From JANQNX01 sp965601665 (GTDB lineage: Bacteria; Pseudomonadota; Gammaproteobacteria; Eutrophobiales; Eutrophobiaceae), in assembly GCA_965601665.1 (NCBI GenBank), contig OZ271833.1, positions 744,001-808,000 of the forward strand: 64,000 bases of DNA, written 5' to 3'. Positions 17,737-25,807 of this stretch are shown piece after piece. A model generated the notes under the pieces. The model did no database searches, had not been told where the DNA came from, and saw only the letters and a list, made by a program, of their open reading frames with translations. A program made the translations under genes and the position numbers. The stretch's first letter is position 1. Each line of letters opens with the position of its first letter.

Positions 17737-19002
17737 ATGAAACACGTCATCATTGGTGCAGGTCCGGCAGGCGTAATCGCCGCCGAAACACTGCGTAAGG
17801 TCGACCCAACAGCCAGCATTGTCATGATCGGTGAGGAGCAGGAACCGCCTTATTCACGCATGGCCTTGCCTTATTACATCATCAACAAGATTGATGAAAC
17901 AGGTACCTACCTGCGTAAGGACGCTGCGCATTTCAGCAATAAGGACATTGATATCATTCGTGATCGTGTTAATACGATTGATGCTGCAGGCAAGAAGCTG
18001 GAGCTGGCAAACCAGGATAGTGTCGATTTCGACAAGTTGTTAATCGCGACGGGTTCACATCCGATACGCCCCCCAATAGAAGGGATGGACCTGCCGAATA
18101 TCCATTCCTGCTGGACCCTTGAGGACGGCCGCAATATTGTGAACAAAGCCAAACCGGGTTCCAACGTGGTGTTAATGGGTGCCGGTTTTATCGGATGCAT
18201 TATCCTGGAAGCGTTGGCGATGAGGGACGTTAACCTTACAGTGATCGAAATGGGCGACCGCATGGTGCCGCGCATGATGGACCAGACTGCGGGTAATCTC
18301 ATCAAGAGCTGGTGTCAGAACAAGGGCGTGAATGTGCATACGTCAACGCGTGTTGAGTCAATTACACCAGCCGATGGCGATGCAGTGAAAGTAAACCTGG
18401 ATAATGGTGAACGACTCGATGCCGATCTTGTTATTTCGGCCACCGGCGTACAGGCCAACATTCAGTTCCTGGAAAACAGCGGTATTGATACGGATTTTGG
18501 TGTACTGGTGAACGACAGGCTGCAATCCAATAACCCCGATATCTTTGCTGCCGGTGACGTCTGCCAGGGCAAGGATTTCTCAACCGGTGAATACACCGTG
18601 CAGGCGATACAGCCGACCGCTGCAGACCACGGCCGTATTGCGGCCATGAATATGGCGGGTAAGGACGCGTTGCATCAGGGCTGTGTCAATATGAACGTGC
18701 TCGACACCATGGGACTCATTTCAAGTTCTTATGGACTGTGGATGGGTGTTGACGGCGGTGATTCGGTGCAACTATGTGACGAAGAACGTTTTCGCTACCT
18801 CAGCCTGCAATTTGAAGATGACGTACTGGTTGGTGCGCAGTCACTGGGACTGACTCAGCATGTTGGTGTCTTAAGAGGCCTTATCCAAACGCGTGTGAAA
18901 CTGGATAAGTGGAAAGACCATCTGATGAAGGATCCAACGCGTATCATGGAGGCCTATTTAGCCCGTACGCAGGCAATAGGCCATAACGCCGGGGTCATGT
19001 AA
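17737..19002 (+). CDS. aorC: FAD/NAD(P)-binding oxidoreductase subunit of AOR (AorC)
   Basis: 421 residues with two Rossmann motifs: GAGPAGVIAAETLR at the N terminus for FAD and GAGFIGCIILEAL near residue 147 for NAD(H), then DIFAAGDVCQG typical of the pyridine nucleotide-disulphide reductase family (NirB/rubredoxin reductase branch). No redox Cys pair, so not a disulphide reductase. It follows aorB by 36 bases with a CAGGGG ribosome site. In Aromatoleum the equivalent subunit couples AOR to NAD+. The operon then contains a palindromic insertion before aorD. Confidence 0.9.
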   Translation: MKHVIIGAGPAGVIAAETLRKVDPTASIVMIGEEQEPPYSRMALPYYIINKIDETGTYLRKDAAHFSNKDIDIIRDRVNTIDAAGKKLELANQDSVDFDKLLIATGSHPIRPPIEGMDLPNIHSCWTLEDGRNIVNKAKPGSNVVLMGAGFIGCIILEALAMRDVNLTVIEMGDRMVPRMMDQTAGNLIKSWCQNKGVNVHTSTRVESITPADGDAVKVNLDNGERLDADLVISATGVQANIQFLENSGIDTDFGVLVNDRLQSNNPDIFAAGDVCQGKDFSTGEYTVQAIQPTAADHGRIAAMNMAGKDALHQGCVNMNVLDTMGLISSSYGLWMGVDGGDSVQLCDEERFRYLSLQFEDDVLVGAQSLGLTQHVGVLRGLIQTRVKLDKWKDHLMKDPTRIMEAYLARTQAIGHNAGVM

Positions 19003-19012
19003 ACATTAGGGA

Positions 19013-19149
19013 GCTTCTAAAAAATAGAATATTTTGTGTGAGTATGAGCAGCAAGCGCCGCGCGCAGAGCTGAATAATATATAATATACATGAGGCTTCG
19101 AGCACGGAGCTGACCAAAATATCACGGAAAATGTTCTTTTTTTAGAGGC
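19013..19149. repeat. MITE-like palindromic element in aor operon
   Basis: A 137-bp segment bounded by imperfect inverted repeats of 28-29 bp: left arm 19013-19041 (GCTTCTAAAAAA...ATTTTGTGTGA), right arm 19122-19149 (TCACGGAAAAT...TTTTTTAGAGGC). The inside is a GC-rich patch (GCGCCGCGCGC) and two GAGCTGA copies around an AT-rich centre. No coding capacity. It fills nearly the whole 158-bp gap between aorC and aorD and could fold into a large mRNA hairpin. The shape suggests a nonautonomous mobile or repeated palindromic element; no second copy was seen here. Confidence 0.6.
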
Positions 19150-19160
19150 GTCTTTATTAG

Positions 19161-19412
19161 ATGGAAATAACGTTTAAGCTCTATGCAACACTAAGTCAGT
19201 ACCTGCCTGAAGAAGCCGATAAGCACGCAATTAAGCTCACTATCTCCGATAGTGATACTGCCTATACATTACTCGACAAGTTCAGCGTTCCCCGCGAATC
19301 CGCCCACCTTGTGTTACTAAACGGTATCTACCTGGAACCAGAAGCCCGGGAAAACATGCATTTCAGTGATGGTGATACATTGGCAGTGTGGCCACCTGTT
19401 GCCGGTGGCTAA
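19161..19412 (+). CDS. aorD: MoaD/ThiS-like sulfur carrier of aor operon (AorD)
   Basis: 83 residues, beta-grasp ubiquitin-like fold pattern, ending in the Gly-Gly tail (PPVAGG) needed for thiocarboxylate formation. It is distinct from the moaD at 31507. Its place directly downstream of aorABC suggests a dedicated sulfur carrier for the tungsten pyranopterin of AOR, as proposed for MoaD-like genes in archaeal and Aromatoleum aor loci. The activating and acceptor enzymes are not next to it. A palindromic element lies just upstream, which may lower or separate its expression. Confidence 0.85.
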   Translation: MEITFKLYATLSQYLPEEADKHAIKLTISDSDTAYTLLDKFSVPRESAHLVLLNGIYLEPEARENMHFSDGDTLAVWPPVAGG

Positions 19413-19420
19413 CCTCCACC

Positions 19421-19711
19421 ATGCCTGCGATCACGATAAAAAGAGAGATGACCATCTCTCGTAATGAGTTCTTCCGTCTAATACCGACCGCGCTTGCCGG
19501 CTTTGACTACCAGGTAAAAAACGATGCAATCGTGTTTCCCTATGAGTCCGGAATAACGACCATCGCAATCGTGAATGAGACAGAGCGCAAGATTGCATCG
19601 TTGGCATTGCCCGTACTGCATGTCCAGTTTGAGTTTGATGGCATCGTGGAATCGCTCAGCGAAGAGCTACTCAAACACTTCTTCAAGATCTACCAGCGTG
19701 GTGGTGGATAG
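19421..19711 (+). CDS. Small conserved-looking protein of aor operon (AorE-like)
   Basis: About 96 residues starting at ATG 19421, eight bases after aorD; an alternative ATG is at 19448. Cytosolic, mixed alpha/beta, no Cys, ends in Gly-Gly-Gly. It contains a central pattern of alternating hydrophobic and charged residues (ALPVLHVQFEFDG) and a short helical end. Its position fits the small fifth gene found at the end of bacterial aor operons, thought to help cofactor maturation or enzyme assembly. I do not recognise a domain; the terminal GGG is intriguing next to a MoaD-like gene but could be chance. Confidence 0.7.
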   Translation: MPAITIKREMTISRNEFFRLIPTALAGFDYQVKNDAIVFPYESGITTIAIVNETERKIASLALPVLHVQFEFDGIVESLSEELLKHFFKIYQRGGG

Positions 19712-20086
19712 ATATAACTTATTGATTACAATAAATAAAACCCTTAAGTTGCAAATAAACAACAAGGCCTGCTTACAAGTTTCATCAGCCATCTATAAAC
19801 AACTTTTGGATTATCCCCTAAGTATCGGTTTCTTAGTCAATAAAAATACCTGTTGTTAGGATACAACAGCCTGTTTGGGAAAATGTCCTGATTGTTGCAT
19901 TAATACAAAAAATGGTTGCAACTAGTGATTAATCGTAGTATTTTTCTTTTCGTCCAGTACAAAACGATTTTGTGCAGACAAATAGCTTCTTTATAAAGAC
20001 TTGTACAACCGAGCAGGGGAGCAAGGCTGGGGAGGCCAACTTAAATCTCTAGAGACTTAAGAACTATTATTCTTAGGAGGATAAAA
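19712..20086. promoter_or_regulatory. Porin upstream region
   Basis: A 375-bp AT-rich intergenic stretch without a credible gene. It contains a 7-bp perfect dyad CTGTTGT/ACAACAG at 19850-19869 that may be a weak terminator of the aor operon, two GTTGCA hexamers spaced 21 bp (19894 and 19915; the second is inside the palindrome GTTGCAAC), a possible promoter at 19970-19997, a 10-bp palindrome TCTCTAGAGA at 20046-20055 in the predicted leader, and an AGGAGG ribosome site. Confidence 0.55.
19970..19997 (+). promoter_or_regulatory. Candidate sigma-70 promoter of the porin gene
   Basis: TTGTGC (19970-19975) and TATAAA (19992-19997) are separated by 16 bp, a reasonable -35/-10 pair about 90 bp before the start codon. 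The long leader would include the TCTCTAGAGA palindrome. Assigned by eye only. Confidence 0.35.
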
Positions 20087-21400
20087 GTGAACAATTCAGT
20101 AATGAAAAAAGCAAGTATTGCCGCGATGGCCGGTCTGCTGCCTTTTAGTGCGGCGGCAGAAGTGTCCATTTCGGGTTGGATTAACGAAGGCATGACCTAT
20201 ATGGATGACGGTACTAATTCCGCTATCTATCAGGAAAGTGAAAACGGCCATACCCTGGGTAGCCGTATTACTTTCGCAGGTTCCAGTGAAATTGGTGCTG
20301 GCCTGACCGCAGGTTTTGAAGTCATCATCGAACCACAATCTACCTCAGCACTGCTGGGTTCCGGTTCACGCGGTGGCACGACCGGTACGTTCGGTGACGA
20401 ATCAGTCGGTGGTCCAGACGGCTTCCTGCAAAACGCTGGTTTAGGCGGTCATGGTCATGACCTGACTGTATTAGGTAACAGCCTCAATGTTAGCGGTGGC
20501 TTTGGTAAAGTAACCGTTGGTCTGCAGTCCATGCCGACTGATAACATCGCCGTACTGGAAGATCCTTCATTGACTTTATGGTCAACCATCTCTCCGATAT
20601 TCGTCGGTAACGCTGTAACCATCCAGGGATTAGGCGCTGGAGCAACTAACGCAACCTGGGGTTCATTCCTTCAGTGCGGTAGTGGTATTGGTGGTATCGG
20701 TATTGATTGTAACGGTATCTACCGTAAGGGTATTCGTTACGACTTGCCAGCCTTTGGTCCTGTGTCAATAGCTATTGGTTATGCTAACGATGATATTTAT
20801 GACGTTGCTGCCAAGTACAAGGGCGAACTTGCAGGTATCAAAACCCAGTTGGCTGTTGGTTATGCCTATGTTAACCCGCTGGCCGGTGGTGCAGGTGTCT
20901 ATGGTCAGGACACGACTGATAACTTCCAGGTTCAGTTGGGTCTGATGGATCCAGGTACCGGTATTTTCGGTTCTTTCGCGTATCAGTATGAAGATCATGA
21001 CAGTGCGGCTGCAGTTGCAAGTGATGACACCAATGCATGGTGGACCAAGGTGGGTATCAAGAAAGCTTTCAACAGCCTCGGTGATACTTCATTTGCTTTC
21101 AACTACGGTCAGTACAATGATCAGTTTGGTACTGGTAATGTAGCTGCTACAGCTGGTTCAGTTAACTCTGCTGGTACACCAGTAGCGGGTACCGCTGCAG
21201 TGGCAAACCCTGGCATTACTGGTTCAGAAGTTGAGCGTATCGGCTTTGAAGTTAACCAGTATTTCGGTAGCTCATTCATTCTGTACGGTGTTTGGGAAAT
21301 GCTGGACCTGGAAGTTGATGGTAACGCAGCAACTCAAGCCATTTACGGTGGTGCTGAAGAGCTGAACAGCTTCCGTATGGGTGCAACTTACTTCTTCTAA
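20087..21400 (+). CDS. Gram-negative trimeric porin
   Basis: 437 residues. The GTG start at 20087 has a perfect AGGAGG six bases upstream (20075-20080), so it is preferred to the in-frame ATG at 20102. Signal peptide with cleavage near AAA|E at about residue 25, then EVSISGWINEGMTYM and alternating beta-strand residues, Gly/Asn-rich turns and a C-terminal FRMGATYFF ending in Phe, the signature for BAM insertion. It should be a 16-stranded general porin of the outer membrane. The strong ribosome site and UUCG terminator suggest high expression. It lies after the aor operon; a role in substrate entry is possible but unproven. Confidence 0.9.
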   Translation: MNNSVMKKASIAAMAGLLPFSAAAEVSISGWINEGMTYMDDGTNSAIYQESENGHTLGSRITFAGSSEIGAGLTAGFEVIIEPQSTSALLGSGSRGGTTGTFGDESVGGPDGFLQNAGLGGHGHDLTVLGNSLNVSGGFGKVTVGLQSMPTDNIAVLEDPSLTLWSTISPIFVGNAVTIQGLGAGATNATWGSFLQCGSGIGGIGIDCNGIYRKGIRYDLPAFGPVSIAIGYANDDIYDVAAKYKGELAGIKTQLAVGYAYVNPLAGGAGVYGQDTTDNFQVQLGLMDPGTGIFGSFAYQYEDHDSAAAVASDDTNAWWTKVGIKKAFNSLGDTSFAFNYGQYNDQFGTGNVAATAGSVNSAGTPVAGTAAVANPGITGSEVERIGFEVNQYFGSSFILYGVWEMLDLEVDGNAATQAIYGGAEELNSFRMGATYFF

Positions 21401-21426
21401 TCGTTATTAGAATTAGTATTAAAAAG

Positions 21427-21452
21427 GGCCTCTTCGGAGGCCTTTTTTTTTT
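21427..21452 (+). terminator. Rho-independent terminator after porin
   Basis: GGCCTC stem, UUCG-type tetraloop (21433-21436), GAGGCC, followed by ten T. It begins 27 bases after the porin stop codon and is a textbook intrinsic terminator on the plus strand. Confidence 0.95.
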
Positions 21453-21621
21453 GCTCAAAAAACCTGAATTAATATGCAATCCACCAGTCTCAAAACTGTA
21501 TAGAAAACAGTAATTCAAATAATGAAAGTAACCGGCCTGAAAACGTGTACTACATGACTGTGTTCATGTAATATTTCGCTTCAATATCGATGAACAATTT
21601 AGCTATATCACTGATTCTTTT

Positions 21622-22578
21622 ATGCAATTTCTGAAAAACGTGCCGGGGCTGGTGCTTTTATTTTCCAGTCTTTCAATATCCTCAAGCGTACACGCGCTGT
21701 TTGAAGGTGACGAGGTTATCTACAAGTCCGGAAACAACCAGTTTGTCTACATTGATTTTGAGATCAAGGACTATGGAGAGAATAACCATCCGGTGACATT
21801 GGACCCGAATAAAATAGATGCTGCACTTAAATCGATGACGTTTCAGCAAGAAGGGTTTACAGGCAAGGAAGAGCCAGCAGAACTACTGTTTTCGACTGCC
21901 ACCACAAGGCGGCTGGCAGAGTATATTGTCAAAGGTCTAAAGGATGCACGCGCGGATCAGGATATCTACTTTATTGTTCAGTCCAGTAAGAGAAAGCTTC
22001 TGGTTCTACAAAAAAAGTTTGTTACCTCCGGTCGCGCTTTCTATCGTGATGGTAAGCTGAATATCATCATTGGTGATTATCAGAAGCCTATTAACGACGA
22101 ATTGGAACGGATACTGGATATTGGCGATACGGGGACATCGTCGACTTTGTTTGGTCTGGATAAAGGTGAGCGTGATGGCCGTTTGTTTGGTTTTGACGAG
22201 GATGTGGTCAGGCCGCGCGGTATCGATTATAAACAGGTGAACAATAAGGTAAGGAAAGACTGGTTTGTTATCGACATCGATGTAGCGGCGGAATCCTATG
22301 CTGCCAAGCAAAAGGAACTGCAAGAACGTTTCAAAGGGGAAGGTGAGAAACAGCTCGAACGTGAGGCAGCCTTGCTTGCCAAACAGCGCCGGGAGATGCG
22401 GGCGGAAATGGCGCGCATGCGCAGGGAAATAGATAATATAGGCGAGGGTCAAAAAGCAGCCCCGACGCTTCGTTCTATAGAAGAACGCATGGCAACCCTT
22501 GACGCGTTAAAAGCGAAAGACCTGATTTCGCAGGAAGAATACGATGCCAAGCGTCGTGAGATTTTGAGCGACATCTAG
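21622..22578 (+). CDS. Exported protein with C-terminal SHOCT-like domain
   Basis: 318 residues with an N-terminal signal-like segment (about 1-26, VHA|L). The middle (27-215) has no motif I recognise. It is followed by a charged coiled coil (about 228-285, Lys/Arg/Glu/Met-rich) and a C-terminal SHOCT-type module (LDALKAKDLISQEEYDAKR), a short helical element usually at the end of bacterial proteins and thought to mediate oligomerisation. Start chosen at ATG 21622, giving the signal sequence. The proline iminopeptidase gene follows six bases later, so they may be cotranscribed. Function unknown. Confidence 0.75.
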   Translation: MQFLKNVPGLVLLFSSLSISSSVHALFEGDEVIYKSGNNQFVYIDFEIKDYGENNHPVTLDPNKIDAALKSMTFQQEGFTGKEEPAELLFSTATTRRLAEYIVKGLKDARADQDIYFIVQSSKRKLLVLQKKFVTSGRAFYRDGKLNIIIGDYQKPINDELERILDIGDTGTSSTLFGLDKGERDGRLFGFDEDVVRPRGIDYKQVNNKVRKDWFVIDIDVAAESYAAKQKELQERFKGEGEKQLEREAALLAKQRREMRAEMARMRREIDNIGEGQKAAPTLRSIEERMATLDALKAKDLISQEEYDAKRREILSDI

Positions 22579-22584
22579 AGTCCC

Positions 22585-23535
22585 TTGAAGACGCTTTATG
22601 CTGAAGTAGAGGCGTTTGCCTCTGATTCTATAAATACCGATTCCGGTCATTGTGTCTATTACGAACAAGCTGGAAACCCTGATGGAATACCGGTCGTATT
22701 TTTGCACGGTGGGCCGGGTTCGGGGTGCAATGAAAACCACCGACGCTACTTTGACCCCGCGAAGTACCGTGTAATTCTGCTGGATCAGCGTGGTTGTAAC
22801 CGTTCCACGCCTAACGGTCATGTAGAAGATAATTCAACCCAGGATTTACTGGCTGATATTGATGCCATACGGCAGACGCTTGCTATCGATCGTTGGTTAC
22901 TGTTTGGCGGTTCATGGGGGGCGACGCTTGCCTTGCTTTATGCAGAAGCCCATCCTGCCAATGTAACGGGCATGATCTTGCGCGGTAGTTTTCTGGCCCG
23001 GCAGCAGGACTTTGACTGGTTTGCCGGCAACGGCGTGAATAGAATCATGCCCGATTACTGGAATGAGTTTATTTCCGGGTTTGAAGTTACCAACAGTAAA
23101 CAACTCATCGAGGAGTTGCACCGGCGAGTATTTAGTGACGATAAGGATATTCAACAAGCTGCAGCCAGGGCCTGGTCGTTGTGGGCAGGCAGGGTCGTCA
23201 CTAACTGTTTTGATAGCGAGTATGCGCTGGAGATTGATAAACCTGAGAAGTTGGTGAACCAGGTACGTATAGAGATGCATTTCGCCCGGCATCGCTATTT
23301 TATTGATGAAAACCAGATACTCGAGAATATTCATTTGCTACCGAATGTACCAGTGAAAATTATTCATGGTCGGCAGGATTTAACCTGCCTGCCAGAATCA
23401 TCGTGGCTCCTGCATAACGCAATAAAAGGTTCCACGTTAACCATGCTGAAAAACACTGGCCACCTTGCGGGTGAGTCCGCGATGATCGATGCCCTGATTG
23501 ATGCGACTGATATGATGGCAAATATTCTGGGATGA
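22585..23535 (+). CDS. pip: Proline iminopeptidase
   Basis: 316 residues, the normal length for the alpha/beta-hydrolase S33 peptidase. HGGPGSGCN forms the oxyanion region, GGSWGAT near residue 107 holds the nucleophilic Ser, and Asp and His of the triad occur in the C-terminal part (HGRQDLTC and TGHLA). It removes N-terminal proline from peptides in the cytosol. The start is TTG at 22585; no ATG gives a full N terminus (TLYAEVEAF). It overlaps folP by four bases (ATGA). Confidence 0.93.
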   Translation: MKTLYAEVEAFASDSINTDSGHCVYYEQAGNPDGIPVVFLHGGPGSGCNENHRRYFDPAKYRVILLDQRGCNRSTPNGHVEDNSTQDLLADIDAIRQTLAIDRWLLFGGSWGATLALLYAEAHPANVTGMILRGSFLARQQDFDWFAGNGVNRIMPDYWNEFISGFEVTNSKQLIEELHRRVFSDDKDIQQAAARAWSLWAGRVVTNCFDSEYALEIDKPEKLVNQVRIEMHFARHRYFIDENQILENIHLLPNVPVKIIHGRQDLTCLPESSWLLHNAIKGSTLTMLKNTGHLAGESAMIDALIDATDMMANILG

Positions 23536-24353
23536 GTTTATTCAATACAGACCGCCCATTGATCATGGGCATCCTCAACGTCACCCCTGACAGTTTTTCC
23601 GATGGCGGCAGGTTTACCGAGCTTGATACGGCAATTCATCATGGCAAACAAATGATTGATGAAGGTGCTGACATTATCGACATCGGCGGAGAATCGACAC
23701 GTCCAGGCTCACAGCGTGTCAGTGCACAAGAGCAAATTGCCAGGGTCGTTCATATTATTGAGGCCATCAGTGAAACTATTCCTGACCACGTTACGATCAG
23801 TATTGACACTACACGCTCGGATGTGGCCGAGGCAGCGCTCGCAGCCGGGGCAGAAATTGTCAACGATGTCTCGGGCGGCAACGACGACCCCGGAATTATT
23901 GATCTGTGTGCGGATAAGCGGTGTCCCTACATCATTATGCATATGCAGGGGACGCCCGAGACCATGCAGGACAACCCCAGCTATGATGACGTCGTAGCAG
24001 ATATACAGCGTTTTCTCACCACGCGTGCCGAACAGTGTATTGAAAAGGGGATTGCAAAAGAACGTCTCTGCATCGATCCAGGTATTGGTTTTGGTAAAAC
24101 CCGTGATCATAATCTGGTGTTGCTGAACAACCTGGATAAATATGTGGCAACTGGCTACCCGGTTCTGTTAGGCACCAGTCGTAAACGCTTTATGGGTACA
24201 ATCTGCACGGTGAATGCATCAGAAGAACTGGTAGGCGCCACAACGGCGACAACCACGCTGGGCGTATTAGCAGGCGTGAAGATGTTTCGCGTACACGATG
24301 TGAAACCCAATCGTCAGGCTGCCGATGTTGCCCGGGCGATTATGAATAGTTAA
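23532..24353 (+). CDS. folP: Dihydropteroate synthase
   Basis: 273 residues with the DHPS signatures MGILNVTPDSFSDGG (about residues 12-26), DIGGESTRPG and the C-terminal GTSRKRF. It condenses 6-hydroxymethyl-dihydropterin diphosphate with p-aminobenzoate in folate synthesis. Its ATG overlaps the pip stop codon. A different DHPS-related gene at 27786, associated with methanopterin-type pathways, is a separate family. A hairpin follows between this gene and pqqE. Confidence 0.96.
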   Translation: MSLFNTDRPLIMGILNVTPDSFSDGGRFTELDTAIHHGKQMIDEGADIIDIGGESTRPGSQRVSAQEQIARVVHIIEAISETIPDHVTISIDTTRSDVAEAALAAGAEIVNDVSGGNDDPGIIDLCADKRCPYIIMHMQGTPETMQDNPSYDDVVADIQRFLTTRAEQCIEKGIAKERLCIDPGIGFGKTRDHNLVLLNNLDKYVATGYPVLLGTSRKRFMGTICTVNASEELVGATTATTTLGVLAGVKMFRVHDVKPNRQAADVARAIMNS

Positions 24354-24376
24354 CCCTGAAAACTTTGCTTCTACTT

Positions 24377-24400
24377 GCAACTGTAAAGTGAAACAGTTGC
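24377..24400. terminator. Hairpin between folP and pqqE
   Basis: GCAACTGT / ACAGTTGC form a perfect 8-bp stem with an 8-base loop, placed exactly between the two convergent genes (folP ends 24353, pqqE ends 24401). No T tract. It probably serves as a weak bidirectional terminator or 3' end stabiliser. Confidence 0.5.
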
Positions 24401-25558
24401 CTAGGCTTCTTCCATTTGTTTCTTTGAATTCTTCATGTTGCGGAAGATCAGCGGTTTTTCTTCAACAGTTTCAGCAAACTCTTGTTCAGCCAATGCATTG
24501 ATGCGATTTACGTCATCAAGTAACTGTTGATGGTGTGGTGATTTATCACACACCGGATCGGCATTGCGGGCATCACCGGTCAGCATAAATGCCTGACAGC
24601 GACAACCGCCGAAGTCCTTGGTTTTTTCCGGGCATGAACGACAAGGCTCAACCATCCAGTCGAAGCCACGAAAGTAATTAAATCCTTCAGAATCGTTCCA
24701 CGCCTCGGAGACACTCATGTCGCGCAGGTTTGGAAATTCAATCGGCAACTGGCCTGCTTCATGACAGGGAAGGGCCGTACCATCCGGCGCCACTGTCAGA
24801 AAAATAGCGCCCCAGCCATTCATGCAGGGCTTGGGACGATTCTCGAAATAATCCGGGATGACATAGATGATCTTGGATTTCCCTTTCATCTTTTCCTGAT
24901 ATTCTTTCGCTACTTTTTCTGCATTGGCTAACTGTTTACGCGTTGGTAACAACTGCTCAACGTTGATTCTTGACCAGCCGTAATACTGGGTACTGGCCAG
25001 CTCGACATAATCGGCTTTGAGTTCCACGGTCATATCAAGGATGTCGCGAATTTGATCGATGTTTTTGCGATGAATAACAATATTCAGCACCATCGGATAC
25101 TCATACTCTTTTACTACACGAGCCATTTCCTTCTTGTGTTGAAATGACTTGGTACCACCGAGGTAGTTATTGAGTTCCTCATCACTGGCCTGGAAACTAA
25201 TCTGGATATGATCAAGACCAGCATCCTTGAAGCGTTTTACCCGTTTCTCGTCCATGCCAACGCCGGAGGTAATCAGGTTGGTGTAATAACCCAGATGTCT
25301 TGCCTCCTGGATTAATTCCTCCAGGTCCTGGCGTACCAGTGGTTCCCCACCGGAAAAGCCAAGCTGTGTGGCGCCCATTTTTCGCGCCTGTTGCATGACA
25401 CGTACCCAGTCTTCGGTCGATAACTCATTCTGGTACTTGGCAATTTCTACGGGGTTCGAGCAATAGGGACATTGCAACGGGCACCGGTAGGTTAGCTCAG
25501 CCAGCAACCATAATGGTGGTTTAATATCACTTTGTGTTTCTGATCCAGCCGTTATCAT
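24401..25558 (-). CDS. pqqE: PqqA peptide cyclase (radical SAM)
   Basis: 385 residues. The radical SAM motif C26-x3-C30-x2-C33 (CPLQCPYC) binds the SAM cluster; C-terminal SPASM cysteines (CRSC...GGCRC...VCD) bind auxiliary clusters. It cross-links Glu and Tyr of PqqA, the first step of PQQ synthesis. Start ATG 25558 has a GGAGATAG ribosome site inside pqqD, giving a 32-base gene overlap. Last gene in the minus-strand pqqBCDE operon. Confidence 0.97.
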   Translation of the reverse strand: MITAGSETQSDIKPPLWLLAELTYRCPLQCPYCSNPVEIAKYQNELSTEDWVRVMQQARKMGATQLGFSGGEPLVRQDLEELIQEARHLGYYTNLITSGVGMDEKRVKRFKDAGLDHIQISFQASDEELNNYLGGTKSFQHKKEMARVVKEYEYPMVLNIVIHRKNIDQIRDILDMTVELKADYVELASTQYYGWSRINVEQLLPTRKQLANAEKVAKEYQEKMKGKSKIIYVIPDYFENRPKPCMNGWGAIFLTVAPDGTALPCHEAGQLPIEFPNLRDMSVSEAWNDSEGFNYFRGFDWMVEPCRSCPEKTKDFGGCRCQAFMLTGDARNADPVCDKSPHHQQLLDDVNRINALAEQEFAETVEEKPLIFRNMKNSKKQMEEA

Positions 25559-25802
25559 AAGCTATCTCCAAAAATTTAATTACGTCGTTTTCGAGGTCTG
25601 CCTCGGAAAACGTGGCTTCAAGGTCTGCAATAATTTGTTCAATACTTGTTTGTCCATCCACACGCTTCATGATTTCACCGGAGCTCTGGTTTAGTTTCAC
25701 CATGCCTTCCGGGTACAGGACAACATAACAGTCCTGTACTTCTTCCCATTGCACTCTAAAAGTAGGTGCCACCTCGGGGATGTTGGTTTTGTTAATCGTC
25801 AT
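25527..25802 (-). CDS. pqqD: PQQ biosynthesis peptide chaperone
   Basis: 91 residues of the PqqD winged-helix peptide-binding family (VLYPEGMVKLNQSSGEIM region). PqqD binds the precursor peptide PqqA and presents it to PqqE. It starts five bases after pqqC and overlaps pqqE by 32 bases. It is a separate protein here, not fused to pqqC as in Methylobacterium. Confidence 0.95.
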   Translation of the reverse strand: MTINKTNIPEVAPTFRVQWEEVQDCYVVLYPEGMVKLNQSSGEIMKRVDGQTSIEQIIADLEATFSEADLENDVIKFLEIAYDNGWIRNTK

Positions 25803-25807
25803 AGTCT

